Below, piece after piece: positions 33,932-43,010 of a stretch of 64,000 nucleotides of DNA; position 1 is the first letter of the stretch, and each line of letters begins with the position of its first letter. Below the pieces are notes generated by a model that saw only the letters and a list, made by a program, of their open reading frames with translations, had not been told where the DNA came from and ran no database searches. A program made the translations under genes and the position numbers. The stretch comes from XBB1006 sp051877515 (GTDB lineage: Bacteria > Bacillota > Clostridia > Lachnospirales > Lachnospiraceae). The stretch spans positions 248,001 through 312,000 of the forward strand of contig JBJEIY010000017.1 in assembly GCA_051877515.1 (NCBI GenBank), written 5' to 3'.

Positions 33932-34960
33932 ATGGAGCGAACAAAAAGAAAAGTGCTGCTGATTGCAACAGGAGGAACCATTGCCTCCACGGAGTCCGGA
34001 AACGGATTGAAGCCGGGAATTGATTCGGATGAGATTCTAAGGTTCATTCCGGATATCCTGCAGATTGCTCAAGTGGATACTGTCCAGCTTTGCAGTGTGG
34101 ACAGTACCAATATGAAACCGGAAATCTGGAAAAAAATGGTTTGTTTGATCAAGGAAAACTATTTTCATTATGATGGTTTTGTGATTGCCCACGGAACGGA
34201 TACCATGGCCTATACGGCAGCGGCATTGTCTTATATGATCCAGAATTCAGGTAAACCGGTGGTGCTTACGGGTTCTCAGCGTCCGATTGAACAGGAAAAC
34301 ACAGATGGGAAGACAAACTTAACGGATGCCATTTTATATGCAGCAGATCCAAAGTCACAGGGGGTATGTATTGTATTTGATGGTAAGGTGATTGCGGGAA
34401 CCAGGGCAAAAAAAGTGCGGTCCAAGAGTTTTAATGCCTTTGACAGTATTGATTTTCCGTTTCTGGCGGTGATCCAGAGTGGACAGATCATGCGTTATCT
34501 TCCCATGCTGCCCTACGAGGAGCCGGTGAGTTTTTATGAGGAACTGGACGAAAAAGTGTATCTTATGAAGCTGATCCCCGGGATGAAGGTACATGGTCTA
34601 GAAGAGATATTTGATTATTATGATGCACTGATCATTGAAAGCTTTGGCGTGGGTGGTATTCCGGATTCCATATCCGAAGAGTTCTACCGGCTTCACAAAA
34701 AATATCCCGGGACACTGATCATTATGGCGACTCAGGTTTCCCATGAGGGAAGTGACATGAGTATTTACGAAGTCGGCCAGAAGATCAAAAAGGATTGCCA
34801 TTTTCTTGAGTCATATGATATGACGCTGGAATCCGTCATTGCCAAAAGTATGTGGATGCTGGGAAATTTAAATGTTACCCGGGAAAACAGTGAAGATATT
34901 TTTTATCAGCATATAAATTTTGATCTGGTTTTTGGGAAAAACAGAAAAGTAAAGTCCTAA
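33932..34960 (+). CDS. ansA: L-asparaginase, type I
   Basis: It hydrolyses asparagine to aspartate and ammonia. The 342-aa cytoplasmic enzyme (no signal peptide) has both active-site motifs: IATGGTIASTESGNG with the nucleophilic Thr, and IAHGTDTMAYTAAAL with the T-D pair. The start is ATG 33932. An in-frame ATG at 33851 lies within the histidine kinase gene and adds 27 residues outside the family pattern. It ends the 27943-34960 run and is followed by a strong terminator. Aspartate produced here could feed fumarate metabolism, but that is inference. Confidence 0.92.
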   Translation: MERTKRKVLLIATGGTIASTESGNGLKPGIDSDEILRFIPDILQIAQVDTVQLCSVDSTNMKPEIWKKMVCLIKENYFHYDGFVIAHGTDTMAYTAAALSYMIQNSGKPVVLTGSQRPIEQENTDGKTNLTDAILYAADPKSQGVCIVFDGKVIAGTRAKKVRSKSFNAFDSIDFPFLAVIQSGQIMRYLPMLPYEEPVSFYEELDEKVYLMKLIPGMKVHGLEEIFDYYDALIIESFGVGGIPDSISEEFYRLHKKYPGTLIIMATQVSHEGSDMSIYEVGQKIKKDCHFLESYDMTLESVIAKSMWMLGNLNVTRENSEDIFYQHINFDLVFGKNRKVKS

Positions 34961-34969
34961 ACAAGAATA

Positions 34970-35001
34970 AAAACCGCGGCCAAAACATAGGCTGCGGTTT
35001 T
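34970..35001. terminator. Bidirectional terminator between ansA and the aminotransferase
   Basis: A 12-bp GC-rich stem with one G-U (34970-34981 with 34990-35001) is flanked by A and T runs, serving the two convergent genes. Confidence 0.9.
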
Positions 35002-35006
35002 CATCT

Positions 35007-36098
35007 TTAAGAATGGATATTTAGTAATTGGTCTGCCAAACGATCATTATCTTCCGGATTCATGAAGCAGAATCGGATGAACCGGTCTCCCAGGAAGGGG
35101 AAGGAACTGCAATCACGGATCATAAAGCCTTTTCGGATGGCTTGTTCAAAGACCTGGGCAGAAGTAATGTTTTCATCCAGGATCTTCAGGAGGATGAAAT
35201 TCGCATAAGCAGGGTAGGGTTTATAATTACTTCCGGCAAACAGGTTATACATTCGTTTTTGTTCCTGATGCATGAGATTTCGTGTTTTCACCTGGAAATC
35301 CACATCGCGATACATGATGATCCCGGCAGTTTCGGCAAGGGAGTTTACACTCCAGGGATTCTGTTGTTGCCGGATGGTATCAAGCAGTTTACCATTAGAG
35401 GTTATGGCATAGCCCAAACGTAAACCGGGGGCGGCAAAAAACTTGGAAATGCCTCTTAAACAGATGAAGTTATCGAATTCAACAGACAACGTGGCGCAGG
35501 AATATGCGTCGATGTCCGGAGTAAACTCCACATAGGTTTCATCTACCATGACAAAAGTTTGATGTTCCCGGCACAGGGAGAAGATTTGTCCCATGGTCTG
35601 CTTATCGATAGCTCCGGAAGTCGGGTTATTCGGATTGCATATTACAAACAGATCATATTTTTTTTGCAGGGCATCGGAAAGCCTGTCCGGATCAAAGACA
35701 AAGTCTTCCTCTTCTTTTAATTCCAAATAGTCAACGGCTCCGCCATTTAAACCGATTTCTCTGGCGTATTCGGAGTAGGTAGGCCCTAAGATCAGCGCCT
35801 TCTTCGGATGAAGGTACATAGCCATAAGAGAAATCAGCTCCGTAGATCCGTTTCCTACAACAATATGTTGGGGATCAACATGACAGTAGTTGCCGATGCT
35901 TTCTCTTAAGGAGCTGTAATCCCGGTCAGGATACCGGGAGATCACATCCAGTTTTCCGGCAAGCTCTTTTTTCATAAGCGGAGAAATACCCAAAGGATTG
36001 ACATTGGCGGCAAAGTTTATAATCTCTTTTTGGGGAATGCCGAATTCCTTCTCTATACGTTCTAAATCACTTCCGTGAAATGCTTCTTTTTTCACCAT
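35007..36098 (-). CDS. PLP-dependent aminotransferase, CobD/HisC-like
   Basis: This 363-aa fold-type I enzyme resembles L-threonine-O-3-phosphate decarboxylase (CobD) and histidinol-phosphate aminotransferase. It shows INFAANVNPLG at the N-terminus (a CobD hallmark), GNGSTELISLMA at the cofactor phosphate site, CNPNNPTSG with the cofactor Asn, the VDETYVEF Asp, and the Schiff-base Lys in RGISKFFAAPGLRLGYA. No cobalamin or histidine genes are nearby, so its pathway is undecided. It is monocistronic, divergent from the DUF5717 cluster. Confidence 0.85.
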   Translation of the reverse strand: MVKKEAFHGSDLERIEKEFGIPQKEIINFAANVNPLGISPLMKKELAGKLDVISRYPDRDYSSLRESIGNYCHVDPQHIVVGNGSTELISLMAMYLHPKKALILGPTYSEYAREIGLNGGAVDYLELKEEEDFVFDPDRLSDALQKKYDLFVICNPNNPTSGAIDKQTMGQIFSLCREHQTFVMVDETYVEFTPDIDAYSCATLSVEFDNFICLRGISKFFAAPGLRLGYAITSNGKLLDTIRQQQNPWSVNSLAETAGIIMYRDVDFQVKTRNLMHQEQKRMYNLFAGSNYKPYPAYANFILLKILDENITSAQVFEQAIRKGFMIRDCSSFPFLGDRFIRFCFMNPEDNDRLADQLLNIHS

Positions 36099-36126
36099 TT
36101 TGCGTTACCCTTTCTATGTAAATCTG

Positions 36127-36184
36127 TTGCATGTAGGTTCTAAATTGTTTATAATTATTATATCAAGTAGCAGGAAAAAAGCAA
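36127..36184. promoter_or_regulatory. Divergent promoters for the aminotransferase and the DUF5717 cluster
   Basis: Plus strand: TTGCAT (36127-36132) and TATAAT (36150-36155), 17 bp apart. Minus strand: TTGCTT (36179-36184) and TATAAT (36157-36162), 16 bp apart. The two -10 boxes are almost back to back. Confidence 0.6.
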
Positions 36185-36202
36185 CAAAGCAAGGAACAAA
36201 AG

Positions 36203-39200
36203 ATGCGTAGACGAATGCAGGAACTGTCTGCCGGAGTTTACGAGTCCCAGGGACCCAGAATGCGGCTTTCAGCGGAACGACTGGAGCTTCATGTGCTGGA
36301 AGAGGAAGATTTAAAAGGATCGTTTTTGATCGAAAGTGTGAATCAGGTTCCGATGCGGGGAATCGTATATTCCAGTAATCCCCGAATGGTTTTGGGAGAA
36401 CCGGAGTTTTCGGGCACCAGTGTGGAAATGAAGTATCAGTTTCATACCGATGGATTAGTAGAAGGAGATATTCAGAAGGGCGAATTTTCTATTATTTGCA
36501 ACCAGGATGAATATAGCCTTTCTTTTGTTGTTTCTGTAGAACGCAAGTACCGGTGTATGGAAGATATTTCTATAACGGATCTGGATTCCTTTACGCAGCT
36601 GGCACGCAAAGATTTTCGAAGAGCATACGGGTATTTTTCTTCCGGTGAGTTTTCCCTGTGTGTACAAAAGGCAAACCAGAAGATCAAACTCCTTTCAAGG
36701 GTACTTGCCTATGAAGGGGCACCGGTGCACAACATGGAGGAGTTTCTTGTCAGTGCAGGGATCAAAAAGCCTTTGACCTTTTCCTGTGATTTTGAAGATC
36801 TGGTTTACGAAGAACTCACTCAGGATGTCAGGGAAGTTATAGAAGTGCAAAAAGATGGATGGGGATTTGCGAAAGTTGAAGTTTTTGCAGATACTCCTTT
36901 TTTGCATGTTTCCCAGAAGGTTTTTGGACCGGATGATTTTATCGGTCATTCTTTAAGGATCCCTTTTTTGATCCTTTCTAAGAACCTGCATGCAGGAAAT
37001 AATTACGGAAGCATACATATTGAGTGCGGTAACCAGCATTTTCAATATCAGGTTTCCGTAAAGAACAGCAGGGAGGACGATGGGCAGCAACGGGCATGGG
37101 CACGGGAACGTAAACACACCATTTTCCGACTGACCAGGCTTTATCTGGAATATCGCTCCGGCAGGGTAATGCCTGCAAGCTGGGCAGGTGAAACATTAGA
37201 ATTACTGGAACATATTCTTGCCAAGGAAGATGATAATACCTTATTCTGGCTTGCAAAAGCACAGGTTTTGCTTTTATCCGGACGAAACCAGCAGGCACAG
37301 TGGGTTTTGGATAAATATAAGAAAACAGCCTCTTTTCAAAGTGCCAGAGAGCAGGCCTACTATCTGTATATCACCACATTTATTACCCAGGAAAAAAGCT
37401 ATGTGCAAAAGACGGCAGATTTTATTCAGGAGGAGTACAGGAAGAGTGATGAGGACTTCTTCCTGTTTTGGATGCTGTTGTTTATCTGTGAGTCCTTTGA
37501 AAGCAGCAGGAGAAGGAAGTATCAGGCTATTAAAGCATATGCGCTGAAACATCCAAGCCCTGTGCTTTATGTGGAGTGCTACCAGTTGCTGAGAGAACAG
37601 CCGGAACTAATGGAGACTCTGGATGATTTTGAGGTGCACCTTATATACTGGATCTACAAAGAGCAGCTGTTTACCAAAGAGCTTGCCCGCTGTTTGATGG
37701 CAACCCTGAAGTATAACAGAAAGTATCAGAAACGATTAACCCCGGTTTTGATCTGGTGCTGCAGAAAATGGCCCCAGGAGGAATTCTTGTCAGCTCTTTG
37801 TTCTTACCTGATCTTAGGGGAACGCTATGATGAGGATGCTTTTCCATGGTATGAAGCGGCGGTGGAAAAGCAGCTGATGATAGGCGGGCTGTATGAAGCT
37901 TACATTATGTCAGCTGCCAAAGTGGGCAGAACCACGTATCCTAAAATGGTACAATACTATTTTCAATATAAAACGAACCTTCCGTATAAATATCGGGCTA
38001 TGGTTTATGCAGGGATCATTCAAAACAGGGAAAACCAGACTTCCCTCTATCTGAACTGCAAACCGGAGATTGAGCAGTTTGCCCTGGAACAGATTTCCGC
38101 CGGTCATATGGATGAGAATCTGGCTTGTATCTATGATCTGTATCTGCGGCCTCTTAGCATCACCCATGAGTTAGCCCGCAGTCTGGCCCCGTTGTTATTT
38201 GTCCATAAGCTTACATCGTCGGTGATCCGGTCAGGACGGGTGGTGGTGGTACACCGACAGCTGAACCGCATTATGAGTTACCCGCTGGTGGACGGGGTGG
38301 CATACTTTCCGGTGTATGGAAAGGAAAAACGGATCGTATTGGAGGACGAGCAGGGTCGCCGGTACGCAGAAGGAGCAGAATTTGACCTGATCAGATTAAT
38401 GAATCCGGAGTATCATGTGAGAAAATGCCTGAAAGCAGCTCCGGAGCAGATGCCGTATCTGATCCATGCCTTTGATTATGACCGGATCGGGGAAACACAG
38501 TTGAAGGAACTTTCGGATTCGGAACTGGGATATCTGAGTATTCTGCTGTCCTCCCAGTTGATATCAGAGGATTATAAGAAAGTTTTATATCCTGAAATCA
38601 TCCGGTTTTATCACGAGACGGAACGGGTGGAACTCTTAGATGAATTCCTGAGGAATCTGGAATTCAGGGATTTGGGGCAGTCCGTTCGTCTGCTGGCCTG
38701 TGAACTGCTTATTGAGCGCGGTTTTTATGAACAGGCATATAAGGCAGTGGTAGCGTATGGATGCTACATGATCTCCGCCTCCCACCTGCTTACGCTTTGT
38801 ACCTTTATGATCGAGCAGATGGACTATAAAGAAAACAGATATCTGGTCTGTATGAGCTCCATGTTGTTTGGAAGAAGAAAATACAATGAACAGGTTTTGA
38901 AGTACTTAAACTGTTATATGTGCGGTTCTACCAGAAACCTGTATGATCTCTGGATTGCCGCAAGAGATTTTCAGGTGCCTTGTTATGAGCTGGAAGAAAG
39001 GCTTTTAGTACAGATGCTCTATACCGAAAGCTTTATTGATCAAAGCGAAGAAATCCTGACCTCATACATCAACGGCGGTGGGAAAAAGCTGGTGTTAGAT
39101 GCTTATGTATCTTATTTTGCATATCAGTATTTTGTGAAAGAGGCACCTGCTAATCCTTTGGCCATGGAGCAGATCTATACCAGAGCCAAGCAGAAGGAAC

Positions 39201-39769
39201 ATCTGGGGATCTGTCTGAAGCTGGCACTTTTAAAGTGGCTGGGAGAAACCGGATGTACCCAGTATGGGATGATGGGAGAACTCTATGATGAGCTGGTGTT
39301 AAAAGGATATGTCTTTGCCTTTTATGATAAACTGCCAAGGGAGGTCACCATCCATTTTCCGCGTTGGGGAAAGCGGGTGGTGGAGTTTCGTTCCACACCG
39401 GGGCAGAGCATATGGATACGGTTTCTTCATACCGATTACATGCAGGGACAATATGGCGAAGAAGAGTATGTGACCCGGCAGATGGACCATATGCTTTTCG
39501 GGATCTACGTGGAAGAATTTACGTTGTTTTATGGAGATACCGTACAATACTATATCAGCAGGTTCAGTGATCATACACAGAATATTCTGACCAGCGGACA
39601 GATCAGTAATATGGATTTGTCCAAGCGTCAGGAAGAAAGCCGCTTTACAAGATTGAATGCCCTGATCATTGCCGAACAATTGGGAGAGGAAAAGGCTTTT
39701 GAGGATGGCAGGATGGAGTATGACCGCAATATGGAAGTTGTGACAAAGGGGTTGCCATGGATCAGATAA
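36203..39769 (+). CDS. Giant DUF5717-type protein, first gene of an uncharacterised four-gene cluster
   Basis: This 1188-aa cytoplasmic protein has no signal peptide or TM. Residues 1 to about 110 and about 185-300 look like beta-sandwich domains. From about 300 to 1000 it is almost entirely helical, with repeats of TPR-like spacing (for example NTLFWLAKAQVLLLSGRNQQAQ and ERGFYEQAYKAVVAYGCYMI). The C-terminal 150 residues are again beta-rich. It resembles the DUF5717 proteins of Lachnospiraceae, whose role is unknown. AAGGAA lies about 10 bases before ATG 36203. Its end overlaps the next gene by 13 bases. It could be a large scaffold, but no catalytic motif is visible. Confidence 0.82.
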   Translation: MRRRMQELSAGVYESQGPRMRLSAERLELHVLEEEDLKGSFLIESVNQVPMRGIVYSSNPRMVLGEPEFSGTSVEMKYQFHTDGLVEGDIQKGEFSIICNQDEYSLSFVVSVERKYRCMEDISITDLDSFTQLARKDFRRAYGYFSSGEFSLCVQKANQKIKLLSRVLAYEGAPVHNMEEFLVSAGIKKPLTFSCDFEDLVYEELTQDVREVIEVQKDGWGFAKVEVFADTPFLHVSQKVFGPDDFIGHSLRIPFLILSKNLHAGNNYGSIHIECGNQHFQYQVSVKNSREDDGQQRAWARERKHTIFRLTRLYLEYRSGRVMPASWAGETLELLEHILAKEDDNTLFWLAKAQVLLLSGRNQQAQWVLDKYKKTASFQSAREQAYYLYITTFITQEKSYVQKTADFIQEEYRKSDEDFFLFWMLLFICESFESSRRRKYQAIKAYALKHPSPVLYVECYQLLREQPELMETLDDFEVHLIYWIYKEQLFTKELARCLMATLKYNRKYQKRLTPVLIWCCRKWPQEEFLSALCSYLILGERYDEDAFPWYEAAVEKQLMIGGLYEAYIMSAAKVGRTTYPKMVQYYFQYKTNLPYKYRAMVYAGIIQNRENQTSLYLNCKPEIEQFALEQISAGHMDENLACIYDLYLRPLSITHELARSLAPLLFVHKLTSSVIRSGRVVVVHRQLNRIMSYPLVDGVAYFPVYGKEKRIVLEDEQGRRYAEGAEFDLIRLMNPEYHVRKCLKAAPEQMPYLIHAFDYDRIGETQLKELSDSELGYLSILLSSQLISEDYKKVLYPEIIRFYHETERVELLDEFLRNLEFRDLGQSVRLLACELLIERGFYEQAYKAVVAYGCYMISASHLLTLCTFMIEQMDYKENRYLVCMSSMLFGRRKYNEQVLKYLNCYMCGSTRNLYDLWIAARDFQVPCYELEERLLVQMLYTESFIDQSEEILTSYINGGGKKLVLDAYVSYFAYQYFVKEAPANPLAMEQIYTRAKQKEHLGICLKLALLKWLGETGCTQYGMMGELYDELVLKGYVFAFYDKLPREVTIHFPRWGKRVVEFRSTPGQSIWIRFLHTDYMQGQYGEEEYVTRQMDHMLFGIYVEEFTLFYGDTVQYYISRFSDHTQNILTSGQISNMDLSKRQEESRFTRLNALIIAEQLGEEKAFEDGRMEYDRNMEVVTKGLPWIR

Positions 39770-41034
39770 CATATTTTGGATTAGATTTGGGAGAGGAATA
39801 CAGTCAGATCAGTTTTTACAGGGATTCCATGGAGGAACCGGTATCCATCAGTACCCATGTAGGAAGCCAGTCCTATCTGATTCCTACTGTGGTGGCCAAA
39901 AAACCCGGCGTCGGCCAATGGTTCATTGGAGAGGAAGCGCTTCGCATCCCGGGCTATCTTGCAGGGATCTTATCCAAAGCATACCGGAAGGAAACGCTGA
40001 TGGTGGAGTCTGAAAATGTACAGGCCGTGGATCTTTTGTTATTATTTATCAGAAGGGTTCTGTCTCAGGCTGCAGTAGTGGGTTGCGATAAAAGAAGGGA
40101 TGTTTTTGTTTTCTCTGTGGACCATGTTTCCACTTCTGCGGTGGAGACATTGCTTACCATTACTACACGGCTGGATATTCCCAGAGAGCATGTAAAGATA
40201 TGCGGAAAAAAGGAATCATTTGTCAGTTATGTGATGAAACAGGATCCGGTACTATACCGGAACGAAGTGCTTTTGCTGGATTATTGGAAGAATTCCTTCC
40301 ATGCCTATGTGCTGCAGAAAAATAAAACCTATGAGCCTGCGGTGATATCGGTGGAAGAGATATCGTCCTATTCCATACAGGCGATCTTTGAGGCAGATCA
40401 AAAACCGGTACAGGAGCAGGCCGCCTATAAAGATCAATGCCTTTTTTCGGCGCTGGATGAGTTTCTGGGAAACCGTTTGTTATCATCGGTATATTTAGTA
40501 GGAGATGGATTTGAAGGGGACTGGATGAAGAAATCCTTAAGTCGTCTGTGTTCCGGCAGAAGAGTCTTTTTTGGTATGAATCTCTACACGAAAGGAGCCT
40601 GCTATTTTGGAAAGCAATCCAGTCGTCCTTTGGGAGATCACCCTGAGTATCTGTATTTGGGTGGAGGAAATCTGCTGTTTCATTTCTGCCTTTTGGTATA
40701 TTATAACGGAGAATCCCATGAACAAGTGCTTCTGGGAGCAGGATCTTCCTGGCAGGAAGCCAAAGGAGCTGTGGAAATCATTCTGGCCGGCGATGAGGAG
40801 CCGGTGCTTCATTTTGTCCTGCGCTCTATTCAGGGAAACCAAAAAAAAGAAATCCCGAAACTCCTTTCCGGTCTGACGATCACACCGGACAAAACCACGA
40901 GACTTAGGGTTGAGGCCAGTGCATTGAGCAGGGACCGACTTCTGATCGTGATAAGAACACTTGGATTCGGGGAAGTTGCACCATCCCCGATGATGGAGTG
41001 GAAATTTGAAATTGATTTGAAAGAGGAAACGTAA
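39757..41034 (+). CDS. Degenerate Hsp70/actin-fold protein, DUF5716-like
   Basis: The N-terminal half of this 425-aa protein follows the DnaK nucleotide-binding plan: phosphate-1-like YFGLDLGEEYS, then SYLIPTVVAKK and WFIGEEAL (like the IPS-V and IG-EA motifs of DnaK), and LSSVYLVGDGFEGDWM at the adenosine-motif position. The phosphate-2 motif, normally DxGGGT, reads LLLDYWKNSF, so ATP hydrolysis is doubtful. The C-terminal part (about 300-425) is beta-rich, as in an Hsp70 substrate domain. AAGGGG precedes the ATG inside the preceding gene, so the two are translationally coupled. The DUF5716 assignment is from memory of this neighbourhood. Confidence 0.78.
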   Translation: MDQITYFGLDLGEEYSQISFYRDSMEEPVSISTHVGSQSYLIPTVVAKKPGVGQWFIGEEALRIPGYLAGILSKAYRKETLMVESENVQAVDLLLLFIRRVLSQAAVVGCDKRRDVFVFSVDHVSTSAVETLLTITTRLDIPREHVKICGKKESFVSYVMKQDPVLYRNEVLLLDYWKNSFHAYVLQKNKTYEPAVISVEEISSYSIQAIFEADQKPVQEQAAYKDQCLFSALDEFLGNRLLSSVYLVGDGFEGDWMKKSLSRLCSGRRVFFGMNLYTKGACYFGKQSSRPLGDHPEYLYLGGGNLLFHFCLLVYYNGESHEQVLLGAGSSWQEAKGAVEIILAGDEEPVLHFVLRSIQGNQKKEIPKLLSGLTITPDKTTRLRVEASALSRDRLLIVIRTLGFGEVAPSPMMEWKFEIDLKEET

Positions 41035-41059
41035 ACAAAGAAAAGAGGAGGAAAAGAAC

Positions 41060-41794
41060 ATGTTGAAGGCGATCCTATGTCCGATCTGGCAGGCAAAGCA
41101 ACCTTTTCATTTAAAAAGTGTAGATATGGACTTTTTCTCTTTGGAAGAATTGTTTTATTATTATGTGCACAATGAGATACTGATTGATGAGAGCATCATG
41201 GATGAAGAGTTTGTTTACTGGGTAAGGAAGGAACTTGGACAGGAAGCGTTGGCAGAAAAACTTCATCAACAGATCGGTGCAAAGTGTTCCATCACCATGT
41301 TTCTGGGTACTCTTCTGGGCCAGATCAATACCATGGAAGAAACGGAGAAAGAAGAGTTTTTAAAACATCTGTCCCGGATGGAGAATAAGAATGAGTTACA
41401 GAAACGGAAGATCCTGGCAGATCAGATGGCGGAGAGGGGAAAATATGAAGCTGCCCTGATTGAATATCGCAGGATCATACAGGCTGCACGGAGTTCCACA
41501 CAGGAGGACAGTCTGCTGGCAGGTGTATGGCATAATCTGGGCTGCTGTTATGGTAGAATGCTTGAATTTGAACAGGCTATGGAATGCTTTCAAACAGCCT
41601 ACAGTTATGTTCCGGCCCGGGAATCCAGGATGGCGGTAACTGTTTTGCAACAGTTGCAGCAGGAGGAAGAAAAAAGCCTGCCGGTTGAAGGGAAAGATCG
41701 CTTTATTCTTGAGGGGAATGGAAAAGAAAAAAGGCAGATCCGGTATCAGCAGCTGAAAGAACGGATGAAGGATTATTTAAGGAGTACACGATAA
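41060..41794 (+). CDS. TPR-containing protein of the uncharacterised cluster
   Basis: This 244-aa cytoplasmic protein starts after AGGAGG (41046-41051), 25 bases downstream of the Hsp70-like gene. Two TPR units are clear around residues 120-190: ERGKYEAALIEYRRIIQAA, then VWHNLGCCYGRMLEFEQAMECF and AYSYVPA. The N-terminal region is helical and acidic with no family I recognise. The C-terminus is basic and charged. Its stop codon overlaps the next start (TAATG). A role as an adaptor between its neighbours is plausible but unproven. Confidence 0.8.
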   Translation: MLKAILCPIWQAKQPFHLKSVDMDFFSLEELFYYYVHNEILIDESIMDEEFVYWVRKELGQEALAEKLHQQIGAKCSITMFLGTLLGQINTMEETEKEEFLKHLSRMENKNELQKRKILADQMAERGKYEAALIEYRRIIQAARSSTQEDSLLAGVWHNLGCCYGRMLEFEQAMECFQTAYSYVPARESRMAVTVLQQLQQEEEKSLPVEGKDRFILEGNGKEKRQIRYQQLKERMKDYLRSTR

Positions 41795-42966
41795 TGGGAT
41801 TGTTTCATTATTTCAGGAGAAAAAAGGGTCAGAAGAAACTAAACGAAGTGGCGCAACGCTACGAGTCCGAGGTTTTGCTGGAGGATCAGAAGAAAGATGC
41901 TTCCTTAGTGCAGCGATATCTGGTGGAGCAGTGTGAGGAAATGGCAAATGAGGCGGCAGATATGGCAGCTGCCAGGCAGGAATACCAGTCAGTGACCAAT
42001 TATCTGACGGATATCCAGTTGATTGAATCCATGGATCCGCAGGACAGAGAAAAATTAGCAGACACGGCCTTAAACATTATCAACCTTACCCAGGTCAGGA
42101 CAGATATGCAGAATAAGGCTTCCAAAATACCGGATCCGGTCTATAATCAACTGGATATGATGAAAGAGGAAGTGCCCAAAGCGATTGTGCTGCTTACAGA
42201 CAATGAGAAAAGACAAAGCGTTATGAAGCGTGATCTGGATTATCTGGAAGGGGAAAAAGTAGAATGGATCTATGAAAAAAACGCCATACTTGAGGAGCAG
42301 AGGATCTGTAAAAGAATCTGTTCGGTGTTGTTTATCATAGAGGCCATGGTGGTTATCGTTTTTCTTGCACTGATCCTGGCAGGAAAGCAGGAATTTACAT
42401 CCGCTATTGTGATCATCATGTTGGTTCTGGCAGGGATTCTATGCCTTGTGCTGTTACGTATCCAGAATAACAAGAGGGATTTAAAGCAGTGCAGTGGGAA
42501 TTATAATAAGGCCGTATGTATTCAGAATTCTATAAAGTTAAAGTATATCAGTATTGCAAATGCAGTAGATTATACCCATGAAAAGTATCATGTGGGATCT
42601 GCAAAAGAACTGGAAAAGCAGTGGCAGTTATATCTGGAAACCCAGAAAGAAAGGGAAAAACTGGAACAGGCCAAGGATGATCTGGATTATTACAGTGGGG
42701 CGCTGATCCGACTTCTGCGCCGTTATGATCTGTATGATGCCGGTATCTGGGTTTATCAGGCGGCAGCTTTAGTGGATAAAAAGGAAATGGTAGAAGTGAA
42801 ACATGCACTTTTGGAACGAAGGGCTAAAATCCGGACAAAGATCGAAGGAGAACGGGAGAATATCCTGGCTATGCGCAGCGAGGTCTTAAGTCTGGCGCAG
42901 CAGCAGAATATGATGACGGTTGAGATGAGAGGAATTTTAGATGCGGTGGATAAAATTGTGAATTAA
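41794..42966 (+). CDS. Coiled-coil protein with two transmembrane helices, last gene of the cluster
   Basis: This 390-aa protein has an N-terminal helical region (to about residue 165), two adjacent hydrophobic segments at about 172-195 and 203-222 forming a TM hairpin, and a C-terminal coiled coil to about 385. Both long helical regions would face the cytoplasm. I do not recognise the family. It begins within the stop codon of the preceding gene and ends 44 bases before panB. It is the only membrane protein of the four, so it may tether the others to the membrane. Confidence 0.8.
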   Translation: MGLFHYFRRKKGQKKLNEVAQRYESEVLLEDQKKDASLVQRYLVEQCEEMANEAADMAAARQEYQSVTNYLTDIQLIESMDPQDREKLADTALNIINLTQVRTDMQNKASKIPDPVYNQLDMMKEEVPKAIVLLTDNEKRQSVMKRDLDYLEGEKVEWIYEKNAILEEQRICKRICSVLFIIEAMVVIVFLALILAGKQEFTSAIVIIMLVLAGILCLVLLRIQNNKRDLKQCSGNYNKAVCIQNSIKLKYISIANAVDYTHEKYHVGSAKELEKQWQLYLETQKEREKLEQAKDDLDYYSGALIRLLRRYDLYDAGIWVYQAAALVDKKEMVEVKHALLERRAKIRTKIEGERENILAMRSEVLSLAQQQNMMTVEMRGILDAVDKIVN

Positions 42967-43010
42967 AATGTGAAATGCAAGGGCTTTAACCCGGATAGGA
43001 AGGATAGAGT

